Position numbers and translations under genes: made by a program. A stretch of 59,836 bases of DNA from Pseudomonadota bacterium. GTDB taxonomy: Bacteria; Pseudomonadota; Gammaproteobacteria; Steroidobacterales; JBCBZW01. How positions within the stretch are numbered: position 1 is the stretch's first letter; every line of letters begins with the position of its first letter. The notes below the pieces were generated by a model. That model saw nothing but the letters and a program-made list of their open reading frames with translations, made no database searches and was not told the DNA's origin. Of the stretch, positions 9,318 through 17,675 are shown piece by piece. The stretch is taken from positions 1 to 59,836 of the forward strand of contig JBCCWS010000035.1 in the NCBI GenBank assembly GCA_039193195.1, in the 5' to 3' direction.

Positions 9318-10624
9318 GCGCCCGAGTCCTTTGGGCCATCGACGATGGCGAGCGCATCCTTGACAGTCATGCAGTGCTGCTCCGCCTCGTGGGCGCGCCC
9401 GTGGGTCAGAATAGACTGCGCTACCGTTTGCATGGCTGGGAAGGCCGCGCGCATCAAATGGTTGGCGTAAAGCACCACGTTGACGCCGGCCGCTTGGAGC
9501 TCATGTTCGTAGGCAGTGCCGTAGCTCGAGGGGGCCACCACCAAGGGCAAGCCCACCCCACGCTCCGCGTAGCGACGGCAGAAGGTCGCGATCTCAGAGA
9601 GATCCTTGCATACGCTGTGCATCATGATGCCGTCCGCACCGGCCGCTGCGAAGGCCTCGCAACGGGCGAGGGCGTCGTCCATTCCCTGGCCGAGCACCAA
9701 GCTCTCGATGCGGGCAATGAGCATAAAGTCGTCGCTGACCTGCGCTTGCTTGCCGGCGTGGATCTTGGCGCTAAAACCCTCGATCGTATCCTGCTGTTGC
9801 GCCACGGCGGTGCCGTATAGGGAGTTGCGCTTGAGGCCCACCTTGTCTTCGATCACCACCGCCGAGACGCCGTAGCGCTCGAGCGTACGCACGGTGTAGG
9901 CGAAGTGCTCCAGCTTGCCGCCCGTGTCCGCATCGTAGAGAAGCGGTTTGGTGGTGACCTCGAGCACTTCGTCCACGGTGCGCAGGCGCGCGCTCACGTC
10001 CACCGCTTCGATGTCCGGCTTTCCGCGTGCGGTTGAGTCCGTAAAGCTCGATAGCCACATGGCGTCGAACTCGCGCTGAACGCCGTCGTGCTCGACGCCA
10101 AGGGACTCCACCAGCAAGCCGGACATTCCGTTGTGTACTTCCATCGCCCTGCAGAGGGGCTTGGCGGCCAGCAGGCGCCGCAGGCGGGCGCGGCGCACAT
10201 CGGGGGTGGTGCCGATGCTCTTGAGCTCCTGGTGGAAGCGCGTGGAGGAGATTCCTTCCGTGTACGGCACTTCGATAAGCTCCGCATTCCACTCGCGAAG
10301 CGTATCGATGACTTGCTGGCGGGTGGAGGCTTGCACCCCCGTGCGCCAGTCGTCGCCGTGGACCACAAGGTCGGGGCGCAGCTCGCGCAGGTTGGGGCCG
10401 TAGTCGAGGGTGCGCTGTGGGATTACGCGAGTGACGAAGTGCATGCTCTCGATCACGCGCAGGCGCTGGGCGTAGGTGAGGTAGGGCACGCGCTTGTACG
10501 AGGCGATGGCCTCATCCGTGAGCAGGCCCACGGTGACCTCACCAAGCTGGGCCGCCCGCTCCAACACGTTGATGTGCCCCGGGTGGATGATGTCCGCGCT
10601 CATGCCGACATAAACGGTCTTCAT
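9314..10624 (-). CDS. pepM: Cytidylyltransferase-PEP mutase fusion
   Basis: 436 residues in two domains. Residues 1-140 are a nucleotidyltransferase with HPGH (14-17) and TEGISSTRF (122-130), the hallmarks of the glycerol-3-phosphate cytidylyltransferase family. Residues 150-435 are PEP mutase, with the diagnostic [10 protein letters not shown] at 259-268 that separates true mutases from isocitrate lyase relatives. The mutase makes phosphonopyruvate from PEP. The fused domain probably forms a CMP ester of a pathway phosphonate (for example hydroxyethylphosphonate), as in phosphonate head-group activation. A good ribosome binding site (GGGAGA) precedes the ATG, and the gene heads a three-gene operon. 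The domain identities are firm; the CMP acceptor is inferred. Confidence 0.95.
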   Translation of the reverse strand: MKTVYVGMSADIIHPGHINVLERAAQLGEVTVGLLTDEAIASYKRVPYLTYAQRLRVIESMHFVTRVIPQRTLDYGPNLRELRPDLVVHGDDWRTGVQASTRQQVIDTLREWNAELIEVPYTEGISSTRFHQELKSIGTTPDVRRARLRRLLAAKPLCRAMEVHNGMSGLLVESLGVEHDGVQREFDAMWLSSFTDSTARGKPDIEAVDVSARLRTVDEVLEVTTKPLLYDADTGGKLEHFAYTVRTLERYGVSAVVIEDKVGLKRNSLYGTAVAQQQDTIEGFSAKIHAGKQAQVSDDFMLIARIESLVLGQGMDDALARCEAFAAAGADGIMMHSVCKDLSEIATFCRRYAERGVGLPLVVAPSSYGTAYEHELQAAGVNVVLYANHLMRAAFPAMQTVAQSILTHGRAHEAEQHCMTVKDALAIVDGPKDSGA

Positions 10625-10790
10625 CGGTGTTCTGATCTCCCTTGTTGGCTAGGGCGCTCTGCAGAGGAAGTGGTGCTTGACCGCGGTGGCTGCCGACCCG
10701 AATGTCCGACGAGGTATGATGAGCGTGTCTACCCTCATTGATATCCCAGACCTTGTGTGCACGTCCACGTTGAACCGATAGCAGGCCACC

Positions 10791-11441
10791 ATGGATGACC
10801 GCCCCCTAGCGCCTCGCGGGTTGCGCCAGAGCGAGAGTGGCAACGTGGTGTCACTGCACCGTCCGCGTTGCCAGCAGCTGTTCATGTTGTACGCGGGGCG
10901 CGCGGGCTTCCCAGGTGTGCCGCTCCTGCGCCTGCTGCGGGAGACCGCCTTGGGCGACCGCAACCTAACGCTGCTCAAAGACCCTCACGATCAAAGCTAC
11001 CTCCACGGCATTGGTGAGGACGCCCCAGACTTCGAGTCTCTGATCGCTTGGCATCATCAACACCTGCGTGAGCGCCCCCACGTTAGCGAGGTCTACGGCA
11101 TGGGCAACTCAGCCGGTGCCATGGGCGCGATGATGTTCGGCGCCGCCCTGTGTGCGCGCGAGGTGTGGGCCTTCTCGCCGCGCCCAGCGCGCTTCGACAA
11201 CTTCGACGGCGCGTTGGAGCAGACCATCGAGCTGGTGTCACGCAGCTCACCTGACAGCGCCTACCACGTCCACTACTGCCCCGAAGACGAGGTCGACCGA
11301 GAGGTCGCTGAGCGGCTTGCCACCTGCTCCACTGTCACGCTGCACCCTTGGGCCATGGAGGCAAACCACCATCGCCTGATCAACCACCTGATCGATCGAG
11401 GCGAGTTGCGCAAACTCTTCCCCGCTTTCTCCGGCTATTAG
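10791..11441 (+). CDS. Alpha/beta-hydrolase-like protein
   Basis: 216 residues. A GxSxG-type nucleophile elbow is visible in EVYGMGNSAGAMGAMMFG (serine near residue 108), and histidines near the end (EANHHRLINHL) could complete a triad. No lid or signal peptide is seen. It is divergent from pepM, with about 165 bases between the starts, and its end overlaps the APS kinase end by 4 bases on the opposite strand. It may be a thioesterase or esterase acting with the nearby carrier protein, but it is small and the family is not recognised beyond the fold. Confidence 0.6.
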   Translation: MDDRPLAPRGLRQSESGNVVSLHRPRCQQLFMLYAGRAGFPGVPLLRLLRETALGDRNLTLLKDPHDQSYLHGIGEDAPDFESLIAWHHQHLRERPHVSEVYGMGNSAGAMGAMMFGAALCAREVWAFSPRPARFDNFDGALEQTIELVSRSSPDSAYHVHYCPEDEVDREVAERLATCSTVTLHPWAMEANHHRLINHLIDRGELRKLFPAFSGY

Positions 11442-12040
11442 CGCGTCACCGGTGCGCCAGGGAGGCGTGTGGTCGCTGGGGCCGCTGGCGTGGGGTGCGC
11501 GTGTGCGAACCTGGCGAGCACGGCGTCGACCAAAATCGCTAGCGATTGATCAGGCTCCTGAGCCTGCGTGTCCAACACCAACTCCGGCCGGGTCTCACCT
11601 GCCCAAGGTTCGTAGGGGTGGGTCACGCCGATGAAGCAGTCGTACTCGCCGCGTGCCGCCCGTGCGTAGTGCCCTTTGCGATCGCGCGCAGCGCAGACCT
11701 GCGCCGGGCAATCGAGGTAGACCTCCATGAAGGGCACCAGGTGTTGCCGCGCAAAGGAGCGCATGTCTCGCGTGTGAGAGATGGTAGCCACCACGGCGAG
11801 GCGGCGGTCGGCGGTTACGCGGGCAGCCTCATCGACGAGGTGTCTGAGCACCGATTCACGATCTGTCAGCGAGTGGCCGTATCGATCGTCGAGGCGTGCG
11901 CGCATATACTCCCCATCGATGAGCAGGGGATCGGCTGCCTGTATTCGGAGTAGACGTTCGCAGAGCCCGCTCGCCAGCGTGCTCTTGCCCGAAGCCGAGA
12001 GTCCGCTGATCCACACGGTGCCTACGCCAATACCGCTCAT
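11438..12040 (-). CDS. cysC: Adenylylsulfate kinase
   Basis: 200 residues from the ATG at 12040, chosen because an AAGGAG ribosome binding site precedes it. The P-loop is GLSASGKST (13-21). The block DGEYMRARLDDRYGHSLTDR corresponds to the family DGDNVR region, and EVYLDCPAQVCAARDRKGHY plus the PYEPW segment match the substrate-binding lid of APS kinases. The enzyme phosphorylates adenylylsulfate to PAPS, the donor for sulfotransferases. No ATP sulfurylase is present here. Its position beside a double sulfotransferase suggests a dedicated PAPS supply. Confidence 0.85.
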   Translation of the reverse strand: MSGIGVGTVWISGLSASGKSTLASGLCERLLRIQAADPLLIDGEYMRARLDDRYGHSLTDRESVLRHLVDEAARVTADRRLAVVATISHTRDMRSFARQHLVPFMEVYLDCPAQVCAARDRKGHYARAARGEYDCFIGVTHPYEPWAGETRPELVLDTQAQEPDQSLAILVDAVLARFAHAHPTPAAPATTRLPGAPVTR

Positions 12041-12078
12041 CGCGCTCTCCTTCGCACCAGGCTGCTGCTCGATGCTCG

Positions 12079-12840
12079 CTACCGCGGCGCTAGCTGCGCC
12101 ATCCACATTCGTGTGGTGTAGGGCACGGTGATCTGATCCGCAGCGTCTTGCGCGACGATCCGGCCGATACCCTCGACGATCTGAGTAAAGCGCTCGCCCG
12201 CCTGGCGTTGCAAGGTGGCGTGCGAGTACCACGCCTCCATCCACGCGTCCACGCCGACCGTGTGCATGACCGGAGCTTCAATGCGCCGCACCTCACCGAA
12301 CAGGCCGCTCGCGTCTATCTGAGCGCCCTGGTCTTCGCGTCGGCTGCCGTAGCGATAGTCGTCGATGGAACCCTGGATGAAGGCTTCGATGCGCGCCTGC
12401 AAGGGATCGTCCAGTTGGCGATGATTCCACATGCAGGCGAACCAGCCGCTCGGGCGTAGGAGTCGCGCTGACTCTCGTAAGGTCATCTGCGGATCGGCGA
12501 CGCCGAAGCAACTGCCGTAACTAGTGAGTGCGAAGCGCTGGTCGCCGAGGCCCGTGTCCTGCATCAAGGCATCGATCCAGCTGACGTTGCTCGTCCGTTG
12601 CGTGCGACGCTCACCGTGGTAGCGCATGCGGTCATTAGGCTCGACGGCGGTTACCTGCAGCTCGCGCGAGGCGAGTTCCACCGTTAGATGCCCGGTGCCG
12701 GCGCCAAGGTCGACAACGGGCATGCCCGGCACGAGGGATGCTGTGTTGACGAGCGCATCGATCGCCTCGGCTGCGTAAGCGGGACGGTGGACATAAGCAT
12801 CCGCCAGGCGGGTGTAATCCCAATCGAGCGCAGTCTTCAT
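12079..12840 (-). CDS. SAM-dependent methyltransferase (class I)
   Basis: 253 residues. Motif I is VVDLGAGTGHLTVELA near residues 42-57, followed by an acidic strand end (VTAVEPNDRMRYHGE) that binds the SAM ribose, and a TSYGSCFG motif near strand 4. The pattern is that of type-11 small-molecule methyltransferases. The methyl acceptor is unknown; in this locus it could be the phosphonate or the acyl product. It is 38 bases upstream of the APS kinase gene on the same strand, so the two probably share a transcript. It is divergent from the ligase gene across 65 bases. Confidence 0.82.
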   Translation of the reverse strand: MKTALDWDYTRLADAYVHRPAYAAEAIDALVNTASLVPGMPVVDLGAGTGHLTVELASRELQVTAVEPNDRMRYHGERRTQRTSNVSWIDALMQDTGLGDQRFALTSYGSCFGVADPQMTLRESARLLRPSGWFACMWNHRQLDDPLQARIEAFIQGSIDDYRYGSRREDQGAQIDASGLFGEVRRIEAPVMHTVGVDAWMEAWYSHATLQRQAGERFTQIVEGIGRIVAQDAADQITVPYTTRMWMAQLAPR

Positions 12841-12905
12841 GGAGGCTTGCCGATCAACTGCCTTCTTCGTATGTTCTTAGGCGACGGTAGCACAGAAGTT
12901 CGATC

Positions 12906-14315
12906 ATGGAAGCACGAAACTGGGTCGAACGATTGTTGATACAACGGGCGGGCGATCCCGAGATCGGTTGCAATACGCTAGGCGACGAGTTGGAACGCGT
13001 GCCCTACGCGGCGCTGCCGGAGCAGGTGCAGCTCATCGGCGACAGGTTGGTCGCCGGTGGCATGGGCGAGCGTGAACACGTCGCCCTCGAGTGCGAGAAT
13101 TCCCTGCCCACGCTGCTGACGCTGCTGACGCTGCTAGCACAAGGGCGCAGCGTCGTGCTGCTGCCCAGGGGGGTGCAGGCGCCAACGCCTCCCTTTTGCC
13201 GCGTGCGAGTCCTCGCCCAAGCGTCGAGCGGGCCAGGGGCGGATGTGTCAGTCGCGACCAACAGTTCGTGGTGCGGGGCGGAGGCCGTGGAGTCACGCCT
13301 GTACGTCCGCACGTCGGGAACCACCGGTGCTGCCAAGCTCGCCGTGCACACGCTGCAAGCCCTCGAGCAGAACGCACGGAACTGCGTTGAGCGATTTGCC
13401 CTTGGACCTGAGGACCGGGTGGTCATGCCCGTCGCGCAGGCACACATGTTCGGATTGGGTGCGGGGCTCCTGCCGGCCCTGTTGGCAGGCGCCAGCATCG
13501 AGCTGCAGGCAAAGGCCAATGTGCTCACTTACTTCGCGCGGGAGCGAGCCTTCGAGCCCACCGTGGCGTACCTCACGCCCGCCTTCTGCCAGGCGCTGCT
13601 TCGGGCGCGGCGAGGCCAGCACTCCTATCGGCTGACTGTGACTGCTGGCGATCGAATCGCCGAAGATGTGTTCCGCGAGTACGAGCGCGTCCACGGCTCG
13701 CTGGTGTGCTTGTACGGCAGTACGGAGCTCGGGGCTATCGCCGCATCGAGTCCAACCCTGTCCCTGGACGCTCGCGCGGTGAGCGTGGGTCACGCCATGA
13801 CCGGCGTTACCCTGCGCGTGCTCGGCGAGGAGGGCGAGGTGGGGGAGTTGGCAGTGGAGCACCCCTGTGGGTTCTCTGGCTATGCGAACGCACAGGGCGA
13901 GCCGGAACGGCCTAGTGGGGGTTCAGCGCATCGCACGGCGGATCTGGGCCGGCGTCTCGCCGATGGCCGTCTCCAGGTGTTGGGGCGCCTCGATCATCGC
14001 GTCAAGCGCGATGGCAAGATGGTCGCCTACAGCGATGTGGAGGCGGCCCTAGAGTCGCTGCCCGCTTTGCATAGGGTCGTGGCCTTCGCAGACCATAGCG
14101 CCGTGCCGGGCCCCAGAGGGAGCCTGCTGGTGGCCTGCTACAGTGCCGAGCAGGCGCTCGATTCCAAGGTGCTGCGGCGGGCCAGTTTGAACGTACTCGA
14201 GCGACACGCGATGCCAGATCGTTTTGTGCACATCGCCGAGTGGCCCACGCTCCCAAGTGGCAAGATCGATCGGCAGGCCCTAGTCGAGCAGCACCAGCGG
14301 TTGCAAGACCACTAA
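12906..14315 (+). CDS. Acyl/aryl-AMP ligase (ANL family)
   Basis: 469 residues. Core motifs of adenylate-forming enzymes are present: A3 RTSGTTGAAKLAVHT (135-149), a GST-type A5 block (CLYGSTELGAIA), the hinge GRLDHRVKRDGK and A10 PSGKID with the catalytic lysine near 453. The N-terminal domain is shorter than in typical CoA ligases. It would activate a carboxylic acid as AMP ester and most likely load it onto the carrier protein encoded 23 bases downstream. The substrate is unknown. It heads a plus-strand operon with the carrier and the sulfotransferase. Confidence 0.88.
   Translation: MEARNWVERLLIQRAGDPEIGCNTLGDELERVPYAALPEQVQLIGDRLVAGGMGEREHVALECENSLPTLLTLLTLLAQGRSVVLLPRGVQAPTPPFCRVRVLAQASSGPGADVSVATNSSWCGAEAVESRLYVRTSGTTGAAKLAVHTLQALEQNARNCVERFALGPEDRVVMPVAQAHMFGLGAGLLPALLAGASIELQAKANVLTYFARERAFEPTVAYLTPAFCQALLRARRGQHSYRLTVTAGDRIAEDVFREYERVHGSLVCLYGSTELGAIAASSPTLSLDARAVSVGHAMTGVTLRVLGEEGEVGELAVEHPCGFSGYANAQGEPERPSGGSAHRTADLGRRLADGRLQVLGRLDHRVKRDGKMVAYSDVEAALESLPALHRVVAFADHSAVPGPRGSLLVACYSAEQALDSKVLRRASLNVLERHAMPDRFVHIAEWPTLPSGKIDRQALVEQHQRLQDH
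13111..13137 (+). repeat. Three tandem 9-bp units inside the ligase gene
   Basis: Three consecutive copies of CGCTGCTGA (the last one changed in its final bases) encode three Thr-Leu-Leu units. The repeat keeps the frame. It may vary in number by slippage, but no evidence of this is visible. Confidence 0.7.
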
Positions 14316-14338
14316 GTAGAACTATAGGGAACGCTTCC

Positions 14339-14614
14339 ATGGACGCTGAAGCCCATCCGAGTACGCTCGACACGCTGCGCACGTTGATTGCGAGTGAACT
14401 CGCCCTCCCTGTCGATGCCCAAGGGATCAGCAGCAGTACCAAGCTGTTTGACGGTGGTCTCGGTCTCGACTCCTTCGCCGTCGTAGAGCTCATCACCCTG
14501 ATCGAGGAACGTTTCGCTTTTCAGTTCGCCGAGGCAGATCTGCGTCCAGAGCGTTTCGAGGACCTGGGTACGTTGGCCTCCTTGGTTGACGAGCGAACCC
14601 AGCACATCAGTTAG
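14339..14614 (+). CDS. Acyl carrier protein
   Basis: 91 residues from the ATG at 14339. The motif GGLGLDSFAVVELITLIEE contains the phosphopantetheine attachment serine at 45, with the usual four-helix length and acidic composition. It lies between the AMP ligase (23 bases) and the sulfotransferase (13 bases), so it is probably loaded by the ligase and presents the acyl group to a partner enzyme. No ketosynthase is nearby, which argues against a complete fatty-acid or polyketide line here. Confidence 0.9.
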   Translation: MDAEAHPSTLDTLRTLIASELALPVDAQGISSSTKLFDGGLGLDSFAVVELITLIEERFAFQFAEADLRPERFEDLGTLASLVDERTQHIS

Positions 14615-14627
14615 GCGAGACGGCACC

Positions 14628-16976
14628 ATGGCATCTCTTGGCCCCAAACGGATTCTCTACGCATCGCCCGTCGAACCCTCTGGCGCCTCATGGCTGCTGA
14701 ATTGCTTCTTGGAGTTGGATATTCAGGTCAACCACAAGCCGGTGGTCGATAAGGTTTGGCGCAACGTGACGCCGCGACCACCCACCGATCGCATGTGGCT
14801 CGACCCCGGCGACGACCGAACTCGCCAGCTCGATCCCAAGGCCAACGAGATCCGTAAGTGGCTACCTGCTATCGGTCGCCGCGAGCGCTTCGAGTTTCGC
14901 GACGATGTGATCGTCGAGTACGTGCAGGACATGGCCACTCGTGAGCATCAGGCGCAACCCGCGCTGTTCTTCGTCCGTGATCCGCGCGATGCGATCTACT
15001 CTATGTTCAAACGTCGCCCGCGGGAGCAGTCGCTGGACACGTTTCTCGACTTTCCGCATCCGGCCACCCTGCTCGATCGCATCGATCAGTGGGCCCTGCA
15101 CGCGTCGAGTTGGCTGACGCACCCCCACGTCCAGGTCTTTCGCTTCGAGGACTACAAGGCGGACGCCAAGGGTCTGCTCACGCGTATCCTCGCAGTGCTG
15201 CAGATCGGTGCTTCGGCGGTCGAGATTGAGCGCGTCGTAGCCCTATCTACCTTCGAGAAGGCTCGGGCTGGCGAGGCGAGGTACCGGGCGCGACATCCCG
15301 GTGATCAAGAGACTGCCAACCGTGCGGGCAAGGTGGGTGACTGGAAGGCTCAGGCGGAAGCGGCCGCACTTGCCGCGCGGGTGGCGGACCAAGCCGGCAG
15401 CGTCCTGAGGAGCCTTGGGTACGACGTCGATGCGCGCCAGTCCCGGCTGCGCGGCCTGGCGTCGATCTCGCGCCTCGATGCCTGTCGCAGCCTACCGGTA
15501 GCGCAGACCCTGTTGGCGGGTACGAGCGAGCATGCCGTCAAGCAGTCGCACCAGCGATTGGTCAGCTACGCGCAAGATCTCAACCGCGATGCGCTCGCTA
15601 ACGCCGGCCTCGCCAGCCAGGAGCTACGCCAGCTCTTGGATACCTACGTTGAGTATCTGGGTGATCAACATCCTGACCTTGCCAACCGATTAGGTGAGAT
15701 GCGCGCGAGCTTCGAGGATGGCGCCGACTACCAGTTCGAGCGCGTCAGGGCCTTGCTCGCCCACCGTCGGGCCACCAAAGACCTGCCGCTGCTGCAAGCG
15801 CCGCAGGCATTGATCGGTCACGGCGTCACCGCCAGTGGACTCGATCCTGAAGATGCGCACGGCCACCTGCAAGGCCTTGACCGCGAGGCCCTCGGCGCGC
15901 TTTGCGATGGCTTTGCTAGAACCCCTTTGCGCTTCAGCTTCTTTGGCCGAAAGCGCGTGGAGCAGGCGCTGATCGACGCCATCGCTAAGCAAGTACTACT
16001 GCGCCACCATCAGGCGAGGGCGCGAGCGCTTGAGAAGCTCGAGCTAGCACCGGCGATTGCGATCGTCGCGCCTTTCCGTAGCGGGACCACCTTACTGCAG
16101 CGCCTGCTGGCGCAGGATCCGGCGAATCGCTACACGCGCTCCTGGGAGGTGTTTCAGCCGCCGCCAGCAGCGCCCACGCTGCGCGGCGATGTGCGCTACT
16201 TCGCTGAGGACGCGCGGGTGGCCAGCACTCGCCGCTTCGTGGAGGGGCTGCACCGGCGCCACCCGCGACTTGCCGATCTTCACCCCACGGACGCCGTGAC
16301 GGCGGAGGAGTGCTTTGGTCTGCTCGAGTCGAGCATGAAGTCGCACAGCTTCATGCTGCACGGGGCCGTGGACGGCTACCTCCCGTGGTTAGACGCTCTA
16401 GGCCCCGAACACTGGAGAGCGGCGTACGCCGACTATGCAGATCAACTACGCTTGCTCCAGTGGTGGTTTCCCGGCGATCGATGGGTGCTCAAGAGCCCCT
16501 TTCATCTGTGGCAGCTCGGCGCGCTGGTGAAGGCTGTGCAACCTCGCGTGGTGGTGCAAATCCACCGCCCAGCGGCGCTCTGCGTGGTGTCGTTTTGCGA
16601 GTTGCTGCAGGCTACCTTCGAGTCTCTGGGCGCGCCTGTGGATCCCAGGTGGATCGGGGGGATCGCACGCGAGGCAATGTGTCGCGCGGTGCAGCGCAAC
16701 GGCGCCGATCGCGCGCGGCTTGCGCCTCGGCTCTTCTACGACGTGGATTATCGCGAGTTGGTGCAAGAGCCCATCGAGACCGTGCGCCGGCTCTACGCGC
16801 ACGCAGGATTTACTCTCGATGACCCGACGGCGATGCGGATGCACCGCTGGCTGCGCGAAGGCGAGACCCAAGCGCGTCGCGGGCGCCGCGCGCAGCCCGC
16901 CGATTTCGGCCTCCAGGCAGATGCCCTCGAAGAGGAGTTTAGCTGCTACCGACAGTTCGCCCCTGCGTCCGGCTAA
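14628..16976 (+). CDS. Tandem double sulfotransferase
   Basis: 782 residues from the ATG at 14628. The N-terminal half begins with a PAPS-loop-like ASPVEPSGASWLLNCFLEL and has the 3'-phosphate motif FVRDPRDAIYSMFKRR near residue 120. The C-terminal half has a second loop, APFRSGTTLLQRLLAQDP, and a second motif, VQIHRPAALCVVSFCELLQ. These are the two conserved PAPS-binding elements of sulfotransferases, found twice. The halves are joined by a helical stretch of about 200 residues. It would transfer sulfate from PAPS to a hydroxyl or amine; the two domains differ enough to act on different substrates. It is the last gene of the ligase-carrier operon and its likely donor enzyme (cysC) is close by. 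Confidence 0.85.
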   Translation: MASLGPKRILYASPVEPSGASWLLNCFLELDIQVNHKPVVDKVWRNVTPRPPTDRMWLDPGDDRTRQLDPKANEIRKWLPAIGRRERFEFRDDVIVEYVQDMATREHQAQPALFFVRDPRDAIYSMFKRRPREQSLDTFLDFPHPATLLDRIDQWALHASSWLTHPHVQVFRFEDYKADAKGLLTRILAVLQIGASAVEIERVVALSTFEKARAGEARYRARHPGDQETANRAGKVGDWKAQAEAAALAARVADQAGSVLRSLGYDVDARQSRLRGLASISRLDACRSLPVAQTLLAGTSEHAVKQSHQRLVSYAQDLNRDALANAGLASQELRQLLDTYVEYLGDQHPDLANRLGEMRASFEDGADYQFERVRALLAHRRATKDLPLLQAPQALIGHGVTASGLDPEDAHGHLQGLDREALGALCDGFARTPLRFSFFGRKRVEQALIDAIAKQVLLRHHQARARALEKLELAPAIAIVAPFRSGTTLLQRLLAQDPANRYTRSWEVFQPPPAAPTLRGDVRYFAEDARVASTRRFVEGLHRRHPRLADLHPTDAVTAEECFGLLESSMKSHSFMLHGAVDGYLPWLDALGPEHWRAAYADYADQLRLLQWWFPGDRWVLKSPFHLWQLGALVKAVQPRVVVQIHRPAALCVVSFCELLQATFESLGAPVDPRWIGGIAREAMCRAVQRNGADRARLAPRLFYDVDYRELVQEPIETVRRLYAHAGFTLDDPTAMRMHRWLREGETQARRGRRAQPADFGLQADALEEEFSCYRQFAPASG

Positions 16977-16985
16977 CTTCGCGCC

Positions 16986-17002
16986 GCCCCCGGAAAAGGG
17001 GC
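16986..17002 (+). terminator. Possible weak terminator hairpin
   Basis: GCCCC and GGGGC pair around a seven-base A-rich loop just after the sulfotransferase stop. There is no T-run after it, so it is a weak candidate. Confidence 0.35.
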
Positions 17003-17070
17003 AACCGACCGCCCGTCCTTCAGGTGTAGACTGGCCGCACAGTCATGTGAATGTCCGGTGGTCAGCCGCT

Positions 17071-17643
17071 ATGGATCGGAAAGTCAAAGTCAAAGGTAAG
17101 GACCGTCTAAGCGATGGGTTCTTGAAGATCGACAAGGCGACCGTAGAGTACGAGACCTTCTCCGGCGGCACCCGCACGGCTCAGGTAGAGAGCCTCGAGC
17201 GTGGAGACTCCGTCGCGGCAGTGATTCTCGATCGCTCCTGCGATGAACTGATCTTCGTCGAGCAGTTCCGCTACCCCACGCTGGCCCACGGTCCCGGGTG
17301 GATTGAGGAGCTGGTGGCAGGCGGCGTCAAGGCCGGCGAGGAGCCTGGTAAGGCGCTCGAGCGCGAAGTGCTCGAGGAGATCGGCTTCGAGGTCGAATCG
17401 TTGGAGGGTATAGGCACCTTCTACGTGTCCCCGGGGGGCTCCTCCGAACGCATCATGCTCTACTTTGCAACGGTCTCCGCGCAAAGCCGTTGCAACGATG
17501 GCGGCGGCAGAGATGATGAAGGCGAGGACATTCGGTTGGTTCGCTTGCCTGCTAATGATCTCGCTAGTGCGCTCGAAGCGAAGCGTTTCGTCGATGCGAA
17601 GACTCTTATCGGGTTGATGTGGTTCCAGAACCGAAAGCCCTAG
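17071..17643 (+). CDS. Nudix hydrolase, ADP-sugar pyrophosphatase type
   Basis: 190 residues from the ATG at 17071. The Nudix box GGVKAGEEPGKALEREVLEEIGFE fits the GX5EX7REUXEEXGU signature. The preceding VEQFRYPTLAHGPGWIEELVAG and the following YVSPGGSSERIMLYFA match ADP-ribose/ADP-sugar pyrophosphatases rather than MutT-type enzymes. It would hydrolyse an NDP-sugar such as ADP-ribose to AMP and ribose-5-phosphate. It lies 32 bases upstream of the NDT-macro gene, on the same strand, so co-transcription with a protein predicted to make or bind ADP-ribose is possible. The start could also be a nearby in-frame GTG. Confidence 0.85.
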   Translation: MDRKVKVKGKDRLSDGFLKIDKATVEYETFSGGTRTAQVESLERGDSVAAVILDRSCDELIFVEQFRYPTLAHGPGWIEELVAGGVKAGEEPGKALEREVLEEIGFEVESLEGIGTFYVSPGGSSERIMLYFATVSAQSRCNDGGGRDDEGEDIRLVRLPANDLASALEAKRFVDAKTLIGLMWFQNRKP

Positions 17644-17675
17644 CTTTTGTTCGGCTTACGGGATGAGGAGGGGCA

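Noticed and set aside
13111-13137. Tandem 9-bp repeat as a possible phase-variation switch
   Set aside because: Units of nine bases keep the frame whatever the copy number, so it would not act as an on/off switch.
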